Origin: DGNJ01 sp002388905 | Lineage (GTDB): Bacteria; Pseudomonadota; Gammaproteobacteria; Pseudomonadales; Porticoccaceae | DNA length: 63,664 bases | Direction of reading: 5' to 3' | Assembly: GCA_036843405.1 (NCBI GenBank) | Contig: DAITSJ010000022.1 | Coordinates: 1-63,664, forward strand | In this document: piece by piece, positions 1 through 9,392 of the stretch | Numbering within the stretch: position 1 is the first letter of the stretch | How the letters are laid out: the number at the start of each line of letters is the position of its first letter | The notes under the pieces: generated by a model | What the model was told of the DNA's origin: nothing | Seen by the model: the letters and a program-made list of their open reading frames with translations, nothing else | Database searches by the model: none | Program-made: the position numbers and the translations under genes

Positions 1-69
1 GCTTAATTAACAGTAGGTTATAGGGCTTTGAAACCAGTTTTTCCGGACACTAGTGATCGAGGTCAGATA

Positions 70-1488
70 ATGACGGACTTGTATGAGAAGCTGCTGGAAG
101 AGCCGATCCATTTTCACGATGCCTGTTACGACGAGGGCTTCCGCCTCAGTGGGGAGCAATTGCACGAAGTGCAGTTGCAGGGTCTGCGCAAGCGGTTCGG
201 GGAACTGCGGCCGCGCCTGCCGGTGCTCGACAAACTGGCCACGGAGCAGGGCGTCGACGCCATCGACACCCTGGACGATGCCGCTCCCCTGATGTTCCCC
301 CACACCATCTACAAGTCCTACCCGCTTTCCTATATCGAAAAGAGCCGCTTCGACAAGCTGACCCGGTGGCTCAACGGCCTGACCACCGACGATCTCGGCA
401 ATGTCGACGCCAGCGGCATCGAGAGTATCGACGACTGGCTCGACCTGCTCGAGGCACAGACCCCATTGCTGGTTTCCCATACCTCGGGCACCAGCGGCAA
501 GCTCTCCTTCATTCCCCGCACCCGCGAACAGTGGCGCCAGACCGTGGTCCATTCCGGCTGCATGCTCCGCCACTGGTGGGGACCGGATTCCGGCCCGGAC
601 ATGTTCAACGAAAACTGGCCATTGCTGGTGCCCGGCTACCGCCACGGCGCCAGCGCGGCCCAGCGCGCCAACGACTTCATGATCGAACTGTTTGCCGGCA
701 GCGAGGACAACGCCCTGTTCATGTACCCCAACGGTCGTTTCTCCGCCGATGTGGCTTCGCTCGCCGGCCGGCTGCGCACCGCCGAGGCCAAGGGCGAACT
801 GGGCTCCCTGTCCATCTCCCCGGCCCTGATGCAACGTCGGGAAGAACTGCTGGAACTGGAGCGGCGCCGGCCGCAGGATCTGCAGGACTTCTTCGATGCC
901 GCGCTGGAGAAGTTCGGCGGCAAGAATGTCTATATCGCCGGTGTCTGGACCCTGCTTTACAACTGGGCCCAGGCGGGGCTGGAGAGAGGACTGTCAAACG
1001 TCTTTGCCAAGGACAGCGTGGTCTTTTCCGGCGGTGGCAAGAAGGGCCAGAACCTGCCCGACGATTACCGGGAAAAAATCAAGGAGTTCCTGGGCTTCGA
1101 CAACGTCTACGAGATGTACGCCACCAGCGAACAGATGGCCGTGTGCATGATGTGCGAGCAGGGACACTACCACTTCCCGCCCATCCTGGTGCCCTACCTC
1201 CTCGATCCCGTTACCGGCGAAACCCTGCCGCGGCGGGATAACGTCACCGGGCGCCTGGCCATGATCGACCTGATGCCCCAGACCTACTGGGCCGGCCTGG
1301 TGACCGGCGACGAAGTCACCTGGGGCGGTTTCGGCGAGCCCTGTGGCTGCGGCCGCACCGGCCCTTTCCTGTACGACGAAATCAACCGCTACAGCGACAA
1401 GGAAGGTGGCGACGACAAGGTCATTTGTGCCGGGGCCCCGGAAGCCCACGACCAGGCCCTGGATTTTCTTGCCGAACTCTCCGACTGA
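70..1488 (+). CDS. LuxE-like acyl-adenylating enzyme (acyl-protein synthetase family)
   Basis: A 472-residue protein resembling LuxE/GH3-type adenylate-forming enzymes, which activate a carboxylic acid as an acyl-adenylate before transfer to a thiol or reductase. The adenylation loop is visible as SHTSGTSGKLSF near residue 140, and a late RTGPFLYDEINRY segment fits the LuxE C-terminus. The start is the ATG at 70, preceded by GAGGTC at a good spacing; in-frame sequence further upstream lacks a ribosome site. It is first in a forward gene set and followed 60 bp later by a LuxC-like acyl-CoA reductase, so the two probably form an acid-reductase pair. A phenylacetate-CoA-ligase-like role is the alternative. 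Substrate unknown. Confidence 0.7.
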   Translation: MTDLYEKLLEEPIHFHDACYDEGFRLSGEQLHEVQLQGLRKRFGELRPRLPVLDKLATEQGVDAIDTLDDAAPLMFPHTIYKSYPLSYIEKSRFDKLTRWLNGLTTDDLGNVDASGIESIDDWLDLLEAQTPLLVSHTSGTSGKLSFIPRTREQWRQTVVHSGCMLRHWWGPDSGPDMFNENWPLLVPGYRHGASAAQRANDFMIELFAGSEDNALFMYPNGRFSADVASLAGRLRTAEAKGELGSLSISPALMQRREELLELERRRPQDLQDFFDAALEKFGGKNVYIAGVWTLLYNWAQAGLERGLSNVFAKDSVVFSGGGKKGQNLPDDYREKIKEFLGFDNVYEMYATSEQMAVCMMCEQGHYHFPPILVPYLLDPVTGETLPRRDNVTGRLAMIDLMPQTYWAGLVTGDEVTWGGFGEPCGCGRTGPFLYDEINRYSDKEGGDDKVICAGAPEAHDQALDFLAELSD

Positions 1489-1548
1489 GGCGGCCGGCGG
1501 GTTTATCCCCAATCCGGCAAACCGACTGACTACAAGGGTAAACAACCG

Positions 1549-3006
1549 ATGACTACCAGCTTCAAAGTCCCGCTGATCCTGCGCGGCGAAGTGATCACCG
1601 AGCCCATGCTCGAGTTTGGCGGCCGGCGCGGCGGCGTGACTTTCCAGGCGCCGGACCTCGGCCGGCACATCAACAAGCTGACCCTCCCGGCGCCCTCCCG
1701 GATGGCTGACCTTTACAGCATCAGTCTGGACGAGATTCTCGACTACCTGGCGGAACTCGGCGAGCATCTGCGCTTCGACCGGAATGATTATCTCCAGGAA
1801 GCCTTCCAGCTTTCCGCCCATACATCGGGGCTGTCCGAAAGCATCCTGCGCTACCAGTACGAGCACATGCCGTTTTTCTTCAATCGCGACGAAATCGCCA
1901 TGATGGTGGAACGCTCCTGCGGAAGGGACTATCTGGAGGGCTGGGTCGAGCAGCCCGGCGGCATGCCCGGCACCACCGCCAGGGTCCGCGCCTTTGGCGC
2001 CCGCACCGTGCACGTGATCGCCGGCAATGCCCCCATCGTCAGCATTCTTACGGTGATCCGCAACGCCTTTACCCGCTCCGACGCTATCGTCAAGACACCT
2101 TCCAACGACCCGCTTACCGCCGCCGCCCTGGCGCGAACCATGATCGACATGGCGCCGGATCACCCGCTCACCCGTCACCTTTCCGTGGCCTACTGGAAGG
2201 GCGGCGACGATACTATCGAGGGCGCCCTCTACGATCCGCGCAAGATCGAAAAAATCATGGCCTGGGGCGGCTTCGACTCTATCAGCCATATCACCAAATA
2301 CCTTCAGCCCGGCATCGACCTGATCACCCAGGACCCCAAACTGAGCGGCACCCTTATTGGCCGGGATGCGTTCCGGGACGAGGACACACTGCGCTCCGTG
2401 GCCAGGCGCCTGGCCCTGGATGTGGGTGCCCAGAACCAGGAGGGCTGCGTCAGCGCCCGGGTCGTCTATGTGGAATCCGGCACCGACGAAGCCGGCATCG
2501 AGCGAGCCAACCGGCTGGGCGAACTGACTTTCGAAGCGTTGCAGAAGCTGCCGCCCCACCTGAGCACCCCCCACAAGGACTTCGACATGGAGTTGAAGGC
2601 GGAAATCGACGGCATACGGATGATTGACGAGGATTACAGGGTCTTCGGCGGCAAACAGAATGAAGGTGCCATCATCGTCTCCCAGGAGGACGAGCCGGTG
2701 GACTTCTCCCGGCTGCTGGCCTGCCGGGTGGGCAATATCGTCCCCGTGGACTCCTTCGAGACCGCCGTGCGCTCCGTCAACGCCTATACCCAGACGATCG
2801 GCATTTACCCGGAATCCCTGAAGCACGAATTACGGGATCAGCTCGCCTTCCAGGGAGGACAGCGACTGGTATCCCTGGGCGGTGCCGCCACCATGCAACA
2901 CAATATGGAATTCCAGGACGCTATCGAGCCGGTTAGGCGCATGGTCAAATGGGTACAGGAGGAAACCGCCGACCCGGACACGCTGGAAAAACTGACAGAA
3001 CGTTAG
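1549..3006 (+). CDS. LuxC-like acyl-CoA reductase
   Basis: A 485-residue protein of the LuxC family within the aldehyde dehydrogenase fold. LuxC reduces acyl groups, received from LuxE or as acyl-CoA, to aldehydes with NADPH. The catalytic cysteine lies at residue 300 in NQEGCVSARVVY, the position expected for the LuxC thioester cysteine. A nucleotide-binding stretch, HVIAGNAPIVS, is near residue 157. AAGGG sits about 10 nt before the ATG. No luxA, luxB or luxD is adjacent, so light emission is not implied. In a catabolic setting it could also run in the CoA-acylating aldehyde oxidation direction. Confidence 0.8.
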   Translation: MTTSFKVPLILRGEVITEPMLEFGGRRGGVTFQAPDLGRHINKLTLPAPSRMADLYSISLDEILDYLAELGEHLRFDRNDYLQEAFQLSAHTSGLSESILRYQYEHMPFFFNRDEIAMMVERSCGRDYLEGWVEQPGGMPGTTARVRAFGARTVHVIAGNAPIVSILTVIRNAFTRSDAIVKTPSNDPLTAAALARTMIDMAPDHPLTRHLSVAYWKGGDDTIEGALYDPRKIEKIMAWGGFDSISHITKYLQPGIDLITQDPKLSGTLIGRDAFRDEDTLRSVARRLALDVGAQNQEGCVSARVVYVESGTDEAGIERANRLGELTFEALQKLPPHLSTPHKDFDMELKAEIDGIRMIDEDYRVFGGKQNEGAIIVSQEDEPVDFSRLLACRVGNIVPVDSFETAVRSVNAYTQTIGIYPESLKHELRDQLAFQGGQRLVSLGGAATMQHNMEFQDAIEPVRRMVKWVQEETADPDTLEKLTER

Positions 3007-3110
3007 GCCGCGATTTACCATTACCCTACGGGGCGCGCCGACGCCACCCCGAAGCCGGTAGGACCGGCAAGGGCAAAAACAAAACAGCAACGAACACCAG
3101 GAGCAATACC

Positions 3111-3842
3111 ATGAGCGACCTTAAAGGAAAGACTGTCATCATTACCGGGGCCAGCAGCGGCCTGGGCGAAAGCACTGCCCGGCATCTGGTTTCGCTGGGC
3201 GCCAATGTCGTGCTCGGCGCCCGCCGCGAGGAGCGCCTGTCCGCCCTCGCCGACGAACTGGGGGACAGGGCCGCCTGGCGGGTAACCGACGTTACTCACC
3301 GGGAAGACCTCCAGTCCCTGGCGGAGCTGGCCCTGAGCAAGTTCGGGCAGATCGATGCCCTGGTCAACAACGCCGGCATCATGCCCGTCTCGCCGGTGGC
3401 CATGGCCAAGGTGGAGGAATGGGATCGCATGATCGACGTCAACATCAAGGGCGTGCTCTACGGTGTCAATGCGGTGCTCGATCACATGCTGCAACGGGAA
3501 GACGGCACTATTATCAATATCGCTTCCGTGGCCGCTCACGTCGTCAAGCCCGGCGGCACCGTCTACTCCGCCACCAAGTCGGCGGTACGGGTCATCTCGG
3601 AAGGCTTGCGCCAGGAACTCACCGGCAAGGTCCGGGTGTGCACCATCTGCCCCGGCGCCACCCAAAGCGAATTGACCGAGAGCATCTCAGTGCCCGAGAT
3701 CCGCGAAATGGCCGACCAGGTCATGTCGGTGGCCATGCCCGCCCAGAGCATCGCCGACGCGGTGGCCTATGTCCTGACACAACCGGCCTCCGTGGCCGTC
3801 AATGAAATCATTGTCAGGCCCCTGGTGGCACAGGATCACTGA
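3111..3842 (+). CDS. Short-chain dehydrogenase/reductase (classical SDR)
   Basis: A 243-residue classical SDR that would interconvert an alcohol and a carbonyl with NAD(P)H. The cofactor motif TGASSGLG is at residues 12-19, NNAG at 86-89, the catalytic serine at 139 and the Y152-x3-K156 pair in YSATK. GARRE after the second beta strand suggests NADP preference. CAGGAG precedes the ATG by 7 nt. It follows the LuxC-like gene by about 100 bp and precedes the MmgE/PrpD gene by 35 bp, consistent with co-transcription. It could reduce the aldehyde made by the LuxC-like enzyme or oxidise a P450-derived alcohol. Confidence 0.85.
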   Translation: MSDLKGKTVIITGASSGLGESTARHLVSLGANVVLGARREERLSALADELGDRAAWRVTDVTHREDLQSLAELALSKFGQIDALVNNAGIMPVSPVAMAKVEEWDRMIDVNIKGVLYGVNAVLDHMLQREDGTIINIASVAAHVVKPGGTVYSATKSAVRVISEGLRQELTGKVRVCTICPGATQSELTESISVPEIREMADQVMSVAMPAQSIADAVAYVLTQPASVAVNEIIVRPLVAQDH

Positions 3843-3877
3843 ACCCGGCAGCCGACCACGCCCAGGAGGCGAGCATC

Positions 3878-5230
3878 ATGACCGTGGAAGGAAGCCTGGC
3901 CCGCTCGGTGGCGGAAACCCGCTACGAGGACCTGCCTGAAGATGTCATCGCGCTTATGAAGCTGATGACCAGGACCATCGTCGGCACCACCGTGGCCGGT
4001 GCCACCGCCGAGGGCTGCCCCGAGGCCATCGACCAGGTCCGCGCCTGGGGTGGCCCCGAAGAGGCCACCCTGCTGATATACGGCGGCAAGGCGCCGGCAC
4101 ACAATGCGGTGCTCGCCAACAGCGTCATGGCCCGGGCCCTGGATATCTGCGACGGCATGGCGCCGGGCATTCATATCGGCTCCAGTGTCGTGCCCGTGGC
4201 CCTGGCCATGGCGGAAGCGAATGGCGGCTGCAGCGGTCGCGACTTTATCGCCGCCCTGGCGGCGGCCAGCGAACTGACCGCCCGGATCAGCGCCGTGGCC
4301 GACTACGACGGCTTCGACCCTACCGGCATCGGCACCACGTTTGGCGCCGCCGCGGTGGCGGGGCGCATAATGGGACTTGACAGCGAAGCCATGCACCACG
4401 CCCTGGCCCTGGCCTTCAACCGGGCCGCCGGGAGCTTCCAGAGCAATATCGACGGCTCCCTGGCGGTGCGCTATATCCAGGGTTTCGTGTCCCAGAACGG
4501 CGTTGCCTGTGCCCAGTTGGCACAGCGCGGCATCACCGGTCCCGATCACTATATCGGCGGCCTGTTCGGCTACTATCATCTGTTTTGCAAGGATAAGCGG
4601 GACGACGCAACCCTGTGCGGCGAATGGGGCAAGGACTGGCATGTGCGGCAGATGGGGTTCAAGAGCGCGCCCAGTTGCGGCTGCACTATCGCCAGTACCG
4701 ACCTGATCCTCGACCTGGCGGAGCGGTACGACCTGGCGCCGGATGACGTGGAAACCATCGATATCTCTGTGGGACCCCCGGTCTACAATCTCACCGGCCA
4801 TGATTTCGAGGTGGGAGACAACCCCACGGTCAACGCCCAGTTCAATATCCAGTATTGTGTGGCCAATGCCCTGATCAACCGCAGTGCCCGGCTTGAGCAT
4901 TTCGATCCCGACAATGTGAAAGAGCCGCACATCATGGCGCTGACAAAGAAGATACGCATCCATTGCGACGCCCAACGCATCAGCGACGCCCAGATGGAAG
5001 TCAGGACCCGCAAGGGCAGGCTCTACCGGGCGGAAACGGTGGGTCCCAGCGGCTTCCCCCCACTGCCCCTGACCGCCGAACAGCACCGGCAACGCTTCGA
5101 GGACAATATCGGTTACGGGGGCAAGCCCCTGAGCCGGGTCAATGTTGACCGGCTGGTGGACGCTGTCGAGGCACTGGAGACGATGGAGGATGTCAGAACG
5201 CTTGTACCCCTGATGATAAGCGAGGTGTAG
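3878..5230 (+). CDS. MmgE/PrpD family protein
   Basis: A 450-residue member of the MmgE/PrpD family, which includes 2-methylcitrate dehydratase, cis-aconitate decarboxylase and many uncharacterised hydro-lyases of catabolic clusters. The N-terminal all-helical domain carries TIVGTTVAGATAEG near residues 31-44, and GFDPTGIGTTFGAAAVAGR is the family's glycine-rich segment. A serine/cysteine-rich stretch, KSAPSCGCTIASTD, occupies the usual lysine-containing active-site region. A strong AGGAGG precedes the ATG. No propionate genes (prpB, prpC) are nearby, so a methylcitrate role is unlikely; dehydration or decarboxylation of a pathway acid is the better guess. Confidence 0.75.
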   Translation: MTVEGSLARSVAETRYEDLPEDVIALMKLMTRTIVGTTVAGATAEGCPEAIDQVRAWGGPEEATLLIYGGKAPAHNAVLANSVMARALDICDGMAPGIHIGSSVVPVALAMAEANGGCSGRDFIAALAAASELTARISAVADYDGFDPTGIGTTFGAAAVAGRIMGLDSEAMHHALALAFNRAAGSFQSNIDGSLAVRYIQGFVSQNGVACAQLAQRGITGPDHYIGGLFGYYHLFCKDKRDDATLCGEWGKDWHVRQMGFKSAPSCGCTIASTDLILDLAERYDLAPDDVETIDISVGPPVYNLTGHDFEVGDNPTVNAQFNIQYCVANALINRSARLEHFDPDNVKEPHIMALTKKIRIHCDAQRISDAQMEVRTRKGRLYRAETVGPSGFPPLPLTAEQHRQRFEDNIGYGGKPLSRVNVDRLVDAVEALETMEDVRTLVPLMISEV

Positions 5231-5233
5231 GAC

Positions 5234-6220
5234 ATGGACTATGTGCGCCTGGGGCGCTCGGGGCTCAGGGTATCGCAGCTGTGCCTGGGCACCATGAGTT
5301 ACGGCAACCGGGACTGGTACCCCTGGTTACTCGATGAAAGGCAGGCGCGGCCCTTTTTCGAGAAGGCCCTGGATGCCGGCATCAATTTCTTCGATACCGC
5401 CGACATGTACTCCCGGGGCCTCAGCGAGGAAATCCTGGGTCGCGCCATCGCCGATCTGGTAGCCGACCGCGAGGACGTGGTGGTCGCCACCAAGTGTTTT
5501 GGCGGCACACAGGCGGACCCCGGACCCAACCGCCGCGGGCTTTCCCGGAAGCATATCGTCGACGCCTGCGACCGCTCTCTGAAGCGTCTGGGCCTGGACT
5601 ATATCGACCTTTACCAGATCCACCGCTTCGACCCGGAGGTGCCCATGGAAGAAACACTGGGCGCCCTTAACCATCTCGTCGAGGCCGGCAAAGTTCGCTA
5701 TATCGGCGCCTCCTCCATGTACGCCTGGCAGTTCGCCCGCTACCTGCATCTGGCCGAAACCCGGGGCTGGGCCCGGTTTTCCAGCATGCAGAATTTTTAC
5801 AACCTGCTGTACCGGGAAGAGGAACGTGAGATGTTGCCCCTGTGCCGGGAGGAAGGGATCGGCGTTATCCCCTGGAGTCCACTGGCACGGGGCTATCTTG
5901 CCCGGGACCGGTTTGACAGCAAAGACTCCCTGCGGGCCCGCAACGACCACTTCGCGGACAACCTGTTCAGCGAGGCCCGCGACGGCGCGGTAATCCGGCG
6001 CAATGCCGAGGTGGCCAGGGAGATGGGTGTGAAACCGGCACAGACCGCCCTGGCCTGGCTGCTCACCCAGTCTCCGGTAGCCGCGCCCATTATCGGCGCC
6101 ACCAGGATTGAGCACCTGGAAGATGCCCTCGCAGCCCTGGACCTGGTACTTGACGACGATACCCGGGCGCAACTGGAAGCGCCCTACCAACCCCATCCGG
6201 TGCTGGGCAATCTTAGCTGA
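5234..6220 (+). CDS. Aldo/keto reductase
   Basis: A 328-residue NADPH-dependent aldo/keto reductase of the potassium-channel beta-subunit/YajO-like group. The start VRLGRSGLRVSQLCLGTMSYG and FFDTADMYSRG (catalytic Asp and Tyr) are typical, VVVATK supplies the catalytic lysine and LYQIHRFD the histidine. SPLARGYLARDR followed by VAAPIIGATRIEHLEDAL matches the cofactor-binding C-terminus. It starts 3 bp after the MmgE/PrpD stop, so it is probably translationally linked. It likely reduces an aldehyde or ketone intermediate of the same pathway. Confidence 0.85.
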   Translation: MDYVRLGRSGLRVSQLCLGTMSYGNRDWYPWLLDERQARPFFEKALDAGINFFDTADMYSRGLSEEILGRAIADLVADREDVVVATKCFGGTQADPGPNRRGLSRKHIVDACDRSLKRLGLDYIDLYQIHRFDPEVPMEETLGALNHLVEAGKVRYIGASSMYAWQFARYLHLAETRGWARFSSMQNFYNLLYREEEREMLPLCREEGIGVIPWSPLARGYLARDRFDSKDSLRARNDHFADNLFSEARDGAVIRRNAEVAREMGVKPAQTALAWLLTQSPVAAPIIGATRIEHLEDALAALDLVLDDDTRAQLEAPYQPHPVLGNLS

Positions 6221-6249
6221 GTCCACTCCCTGCAAAAGGAAACAGTGTT

Positions 6250-7017
6250 ATGGAACTGCAAGACCGGAAAATCATTGTCACCGGCGGTGCCAGGGGGATC
6301 GGCCGGACCGCCGTCGAAGCCTATGTCGTCCAGGGCGCCCGGGTGGCCCTGCTCGATGTGGACGATGAAAGGGGCGAGGCCGTTGCGGCATCCGTCACCG
6401 GTCCCGGCAGCGCCCGGTATTACCACTGCGATATCGCCAGCCGAGAAGCGGTGGACACCACTTTTGACACGGCGGCTGCCGCGGCGGGTGGTCTCGACGT
6501 TCTGGTCAACTGTGCGGGCATCGAGCGCTTCTGCGCGGCCCAGGACATCGGCGACGAAGACTTGGATCGGATGTTCGCCATCAACGTCAAGGGCACCATG
6601 CTCACCAACCAGGCCGCCTTCCGGCACATGAAGGAAAGTGGCGGAGGGATTATCAATTTCGGTTCGGATGCGGCCCTTATGCCCTATCCGGGGGGCGCCC
6701 ACTATTCCGCGAGCAAAGGGGCGGTCACGTCCTGGACCCGCACCGTCGCCCATGAGTGGGGGCGTTACGGGATCACCGTCAACACATTGGTTCCCGCCAT
6801 GTGGACGCCCATGTACGACGACCACCGGGCCACCATGTCGCCGGACGAACTGGCCCAACACGATGCCATGATGCAGGGGTTGATCCCCCTGGGCGGACGC
6901 CTGGGCGATCCGGCCCGCGACCTGGCACCCATGCTGCTGTTTCTCGCCGGCAAGGGAGCCCGCTTTATCACCGGCCAGATACTGTCCGTCAACGGCGGCC
7001 TGAATACCGTTCGCTGA
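6250..7017 (+). CDS. Short-chain dehydrogenase/reductase (FabG-like SDR)
   Basis: A 255-residue classical SDR. It shows TGGARGIG at the N-terminal Rossmann turn, an aspartate-rich end of the second strand (ALLDVDDERG) favouring NAD, NCAG in place of NNAG, and the YSASK catalytic tyrosine-lysine pair. The end, FITGQILSVNGGLNTVR, is the usual FabG-type C-terminus. AAAAGGA lies about 10 nt before the ATG. It is the last gene of the forward operon and converges on a PhaB-like gene 11 bp away. NAD preference suggests an alcohol-oxidising role. Confidence 0.85.
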   Translation: MELQDRKIIVTGGARGIGRTAVEAYVVQGARVALLDVDDERGEAVAASVTGPGSARYYHCDIASREAVDTTFDTAAAAAGGLDVLVNCAGIERFCAAQDIGDEDLDRMFAINVKGTMLTNQAAFRHMKESGGGIINFGSDAALMPYPGGAHYSASKGAVTSWTRTVAHEWGRYGITVNTLVPAMWTPMYDDHRATMSPDELAQHDAMMQGLIPLGGRLGDPARDLAPMLLFLAGKGARFITGQILSVNGGLNTVR

Positions 7018-7028
7018 TCCCTGCCCGC

Positions 7029-7751
7029 TTAAAGCATTAGCTGGCCGCCGTTGATGGACAATGTCGAGCCGGTTATAAATCCCCCGTCCTCGCCCACCAG
7101 GTAGGCAACCGCCCTGGCCACTTCGTCGACCTCGCCCAGGCGTCCGACCGGTATTTTGGCAATCACCTTTTCCAGGACGGGTTCCGGCACCGTCCGGCAC
7201 ATCTCTGTGTCGATATACCCCGGCGCCACCACGTTGACGGTAATGCCCTTGCCGGCGGTTTCCAGGGCCAGGGATTTGGAAAACCCGATCATCCCGGCCT
7301 TGGCGGCGGCATAATTGGCCTGCCCCAGTTGCCCGGCCTGTCCGTTCATGGAGGACACATTGACGATGCGACCGAATTTGCGCTCGCGCATGCCACCGAT
7401 CACGGCACGGCAGGTATTGAAACAGGAAGTCAGGTTGGTCTGGAGCACCGAACTCCAGGCATCGGTATCCATTTTATGGAACATGGAATCCCGGGTGATA
7501 CCGGCGTTGTTAACCAGGATATCGATGGGGCCCCACTCTTCCTCGATGGATGCCACCGCGGTACGGGTACGGTCAAAATCGGACACATCGAACCTGAGGC
7601 TGGGAATGCCCGTCTCCCCGGAAAAATCGGCGGCGGCTTGATCGTCGCCGCCGTAATTGGCGATCACCCGATAACCCTGGCCGTGCAGGTGCCGGGAAAT
7701 GGCCTTGCCAATACCCCGGGTCCCGCCGGTAACAAGCGCGATTCTGCTCAT
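7029..7751 (-). CDS. Acetoacetyl-CoA reductase-like SDR (PhaB family)
   Basis: A 240-residue SDR whose NNAGITRDSMFHKM segment is characteristic of PhaB acetoacetyl-CoA reductases, which make (R)-3-hydroxybutyryl-CoA with NADPH. TGGTRGIG and YAAAKAGMIGFSK are present, and the C-terminus ends in ITGSTLSINGGQLML. The start at 7751 has GGAGGAAGAGATC directly upstream, much better than any earlier start. No PHA synthase is in the window, so it may serve polyhydroxybutyrate made elsewhere, or reduce a 3-oxoacyl-CoA of the surrounding pathway. Confidence 0.8.
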   Translation of the reverse strand: MSRIALVTGGTRGIGKAISRHLHGQGYRVIANYGGDDQAAADFSGETGIPSLRFDVSDFDRTRTAVASIEEEWGPIDILVNNAGITRDSMFHKMDTDAWSSVLQTNLTSCFNTCRAVIGGMRERKFGRIVNVSSMNGQAGQLGQANYAAAKAGMIGFSKSLALETAGKGITVNVVAPGYIDTEMCRTVPEPVLEKVIAKIPVGRLGEVDEVARAVAYLVGEDGGFITGSTLSINGGQLML

Positions 7752-8058
7752 GATCTCTTCCTCCTGATTGGCCGCACGTCGAACCCGGCAGCCGTTGACG
7801 ACATACAAGGCGAGACTAAAACGCCTTTATTGCAGGAACGTTGCAATTCGTATGCCAGCGCCCGGGCGCAAGGTTTGGCCGGGTCTTCTCGGAAGGTTGA
7901 GCAGGAAAGCGGTATGGCCCATGCCTGATGGTGGTGCGCAGGGCACCCGCCCGGTGCACCGCGGGCACCCCCGGCCTCGTGCCACAAAATGAATATTGCT
8001 GGTGCGCACGCCAGCCCCCGCCGCGATAAACGCCTTCCCGGGGGTAGGCGAGCCGTCT
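7752..8058. other. Non-coding spacer upstream of the PhaB-like gene
   Basis: About 307 bp without a convincing gene. It holds an imperfect dyad, TTGCA-N7-TGCAA, around 7831-7847, about 80 bp upstream of the PhaB-like start, which could be an operator. Long frames across it run antisense to or out of frame with the neighbouring genes and look like shadows. No terminator with a T tract was seen. Confidence 0.4.
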
Positions 8059-9129
8059 TCAGGGACCCATAAGTTCCGCCAGCACGGAGCGCCGGATGGG
8101 ACGCACCGTATGGGAAAAGGCATCGGCGGCGCGCTCGTGGGATTCGGGGTGGAAGTAGCGATCCACCACGGCCCAATGGTAGGGATGGTTCTGGTAGGCG
8201 CCGAGGATATGGTCGGCACTGGCGAACTCCTGCTCGAAACAATGGCTCCAGGACACCGGACCGGTGGCAGCATCGACCCTGGACAGGACCCAGTTGACCA
8301 TTTCCGGCAGCAGCCGCGCATACTCCATGAGGCCTTCCTCCATTTGCCTGACAGCGTCCGGCGAGGCGTCCTCCCGGGTACGCAGGAAGATAGTTCGCTT
8401 GACGGCTTCGCCAAGATCCGGATTGCGAAAACCGCTGTCCAGGCACTCGCCCAGGGTGACGACCTCATCGATCTCGGCACTACCGGGCAGGACGCCCAGC
8501 AGCTTTTCAGCTGAGGGCGCAGTCGCTGCCCCGGACACGGAAAGATCCCAGGTCATCTCCCCCGGCTTGAAGGTCCAGCCACCTTCGTTGAACCCGGAAT
8601 AGCTGGTCAGGACACCATCAATCTCGCCGGCGGCAACCACCCAGTCCGACTCTTCATCGGCTGACAGTGACGCCCCGGGCCTGACAAAAGCCAGGTAGCG
8701 TTGTACCCCCTCCGCCAGCGGCCGACCCGACGCGACGGCTTCCGCCTCGGTGCGGAAGCCCGTCATCAGCCCGCCCGGACGTCCCAGCTTGCGGGTCCGG
8801 CTCTCGACCAACGCCTCGATCCGGGACCAGAACGCCGGCAGCCGCTGGTCGGTTTCCTCCATGCCCCTTGCCTGCCACAGTGCCTGCAGGCTGGGATAGC
8901 GCCAGTGCACCAGCAGCTCCGTGGTGGATTGCCCGCGCTCGAAGGGTGGAAGCGGCCACAGCCCCTGCCAATGCAGCCCACGCTCTTTGGCCAGTGGACG
9001 GTATTCCGTCTCAAAAAGGCGGATCACTTCTTTCTGGTTCCCTGCCTTCACACGCAGGCTGTCGAATACATCCACCGGCTCGTGGAGACCGTAAATAGCC
9101 TCCTGGGACTGACGCTGTTCGGAACTCAT
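8059..9129 (-). CDS. Two-domain alpha/beta-barrel protein with C-terminal Dabb domain
   Basis: A 356-residue protein of unknown function. The C-terminal third (about 245-345) looks like a Dabb (stress-responsive dimeric alpha/beta barrel) domain, with KRTIFLRTREDASPDAV, then FASADHILGAYQNHPYHWAV, the family's typical Y-x-x-HP-x-H turn. The N-terminal part (VFDSLRVKAGNQKEVIRLFE) resembles a NIPSNAP-like ferredoxin fold, so it may be a fused pair of barrel domains. Related small barrels are often cyclases, monooxygenases or heme-binding proteins. The ATG at 9129 has AGAGG 5 nt upstream; the in-frame GTG at 9135 is less likely. It shares direction with the SnoaL-like and P450 genes upstream. Confidence 0.6.
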   Translation of the reverse strand: MSSEQRQSQEAIYGLHEPVDVFDSLRVKAGNQKEVIRLFETEYRPLAKERGLHWQGLWPLPPFERGQSTTELLVHWRYPSLQALWQARGMEETDQRLPAFWSRIEALVESRTRKLGRPGGLMTGFRTEAEAVASGRPLAEGVQRYLAFVRPGASLSADEESDWVVAAGEIDGVLTSYSGFNEGGWTFKPGEMTWDLSVSGAATAPSAEKLLGVLPGSAEIDEVVTLGECLDSGFRNPDLGEAVKRTIFLRTREDASPDAVRQMEEGLMEYARLLPEMVNWVLSRVDAATGPVSWSHCFEQEFASADHILGAYQNHPYHWAVVDRYFHPESHERAADAFSHTVRPIRRSVLAELMGP

Positions 9130-9341
9130 AAACACCTCTTCTTATAGATGGTTAATTGCCTCCCGGAAGAAACTCCTCCGGTTGGCCGGGGCGACTGCCG
9201 ACTGGATATTGCTTGGCCGAGGGCCCCCCGGGCGATTCTTCCAGGAATCGCACGGTCAGGATAGCGGGTAGCGGGAGACTGACCAAGTCGAACATTCCGC
9301 TCGTGCCCTGTGTCGGAACGGGAGGGGAGCGCAGCCATAAA

Positions 9342-9374
9342 AAAACCCCCGATGCCGAAACACCGGGGGCTTTG
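9342..9374 (-). terminator. Rho-independent terminator after the SnoaL-like gene
   Basis: Read on the minus strand, GCCCCCG pairs with CGGGGG around a roughly 12-nt loop and is followed by a run of seven T. It lies just downstream of the SnoaL-like gene stop at 9393, so it should end that transcript before the Dabb-domain gene. Confidence 0.8.
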
Positions 9375-9392
9375 TGCAGTGCACAGCGACCC

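Noticed and set aside
994..2826. Long 610-codon minus-strand frame opposite the luxE- and luxC-like genes
   Set aside because: It is antisense to two clearly homologous proteins, is rich in Gly, Val and His as expected of a shadow frame in high-GC DNA, and has no motif or ribosome site.
1549..3006. Bioluminescence (lux) operon
   Set aside because: LuxC- and LuxE-like proteins are present but luxA, luxB, luxD and luxG are not; the LLM at 29399 is a general monooxygenase-type sequence on the opposite strand 26 kb away.
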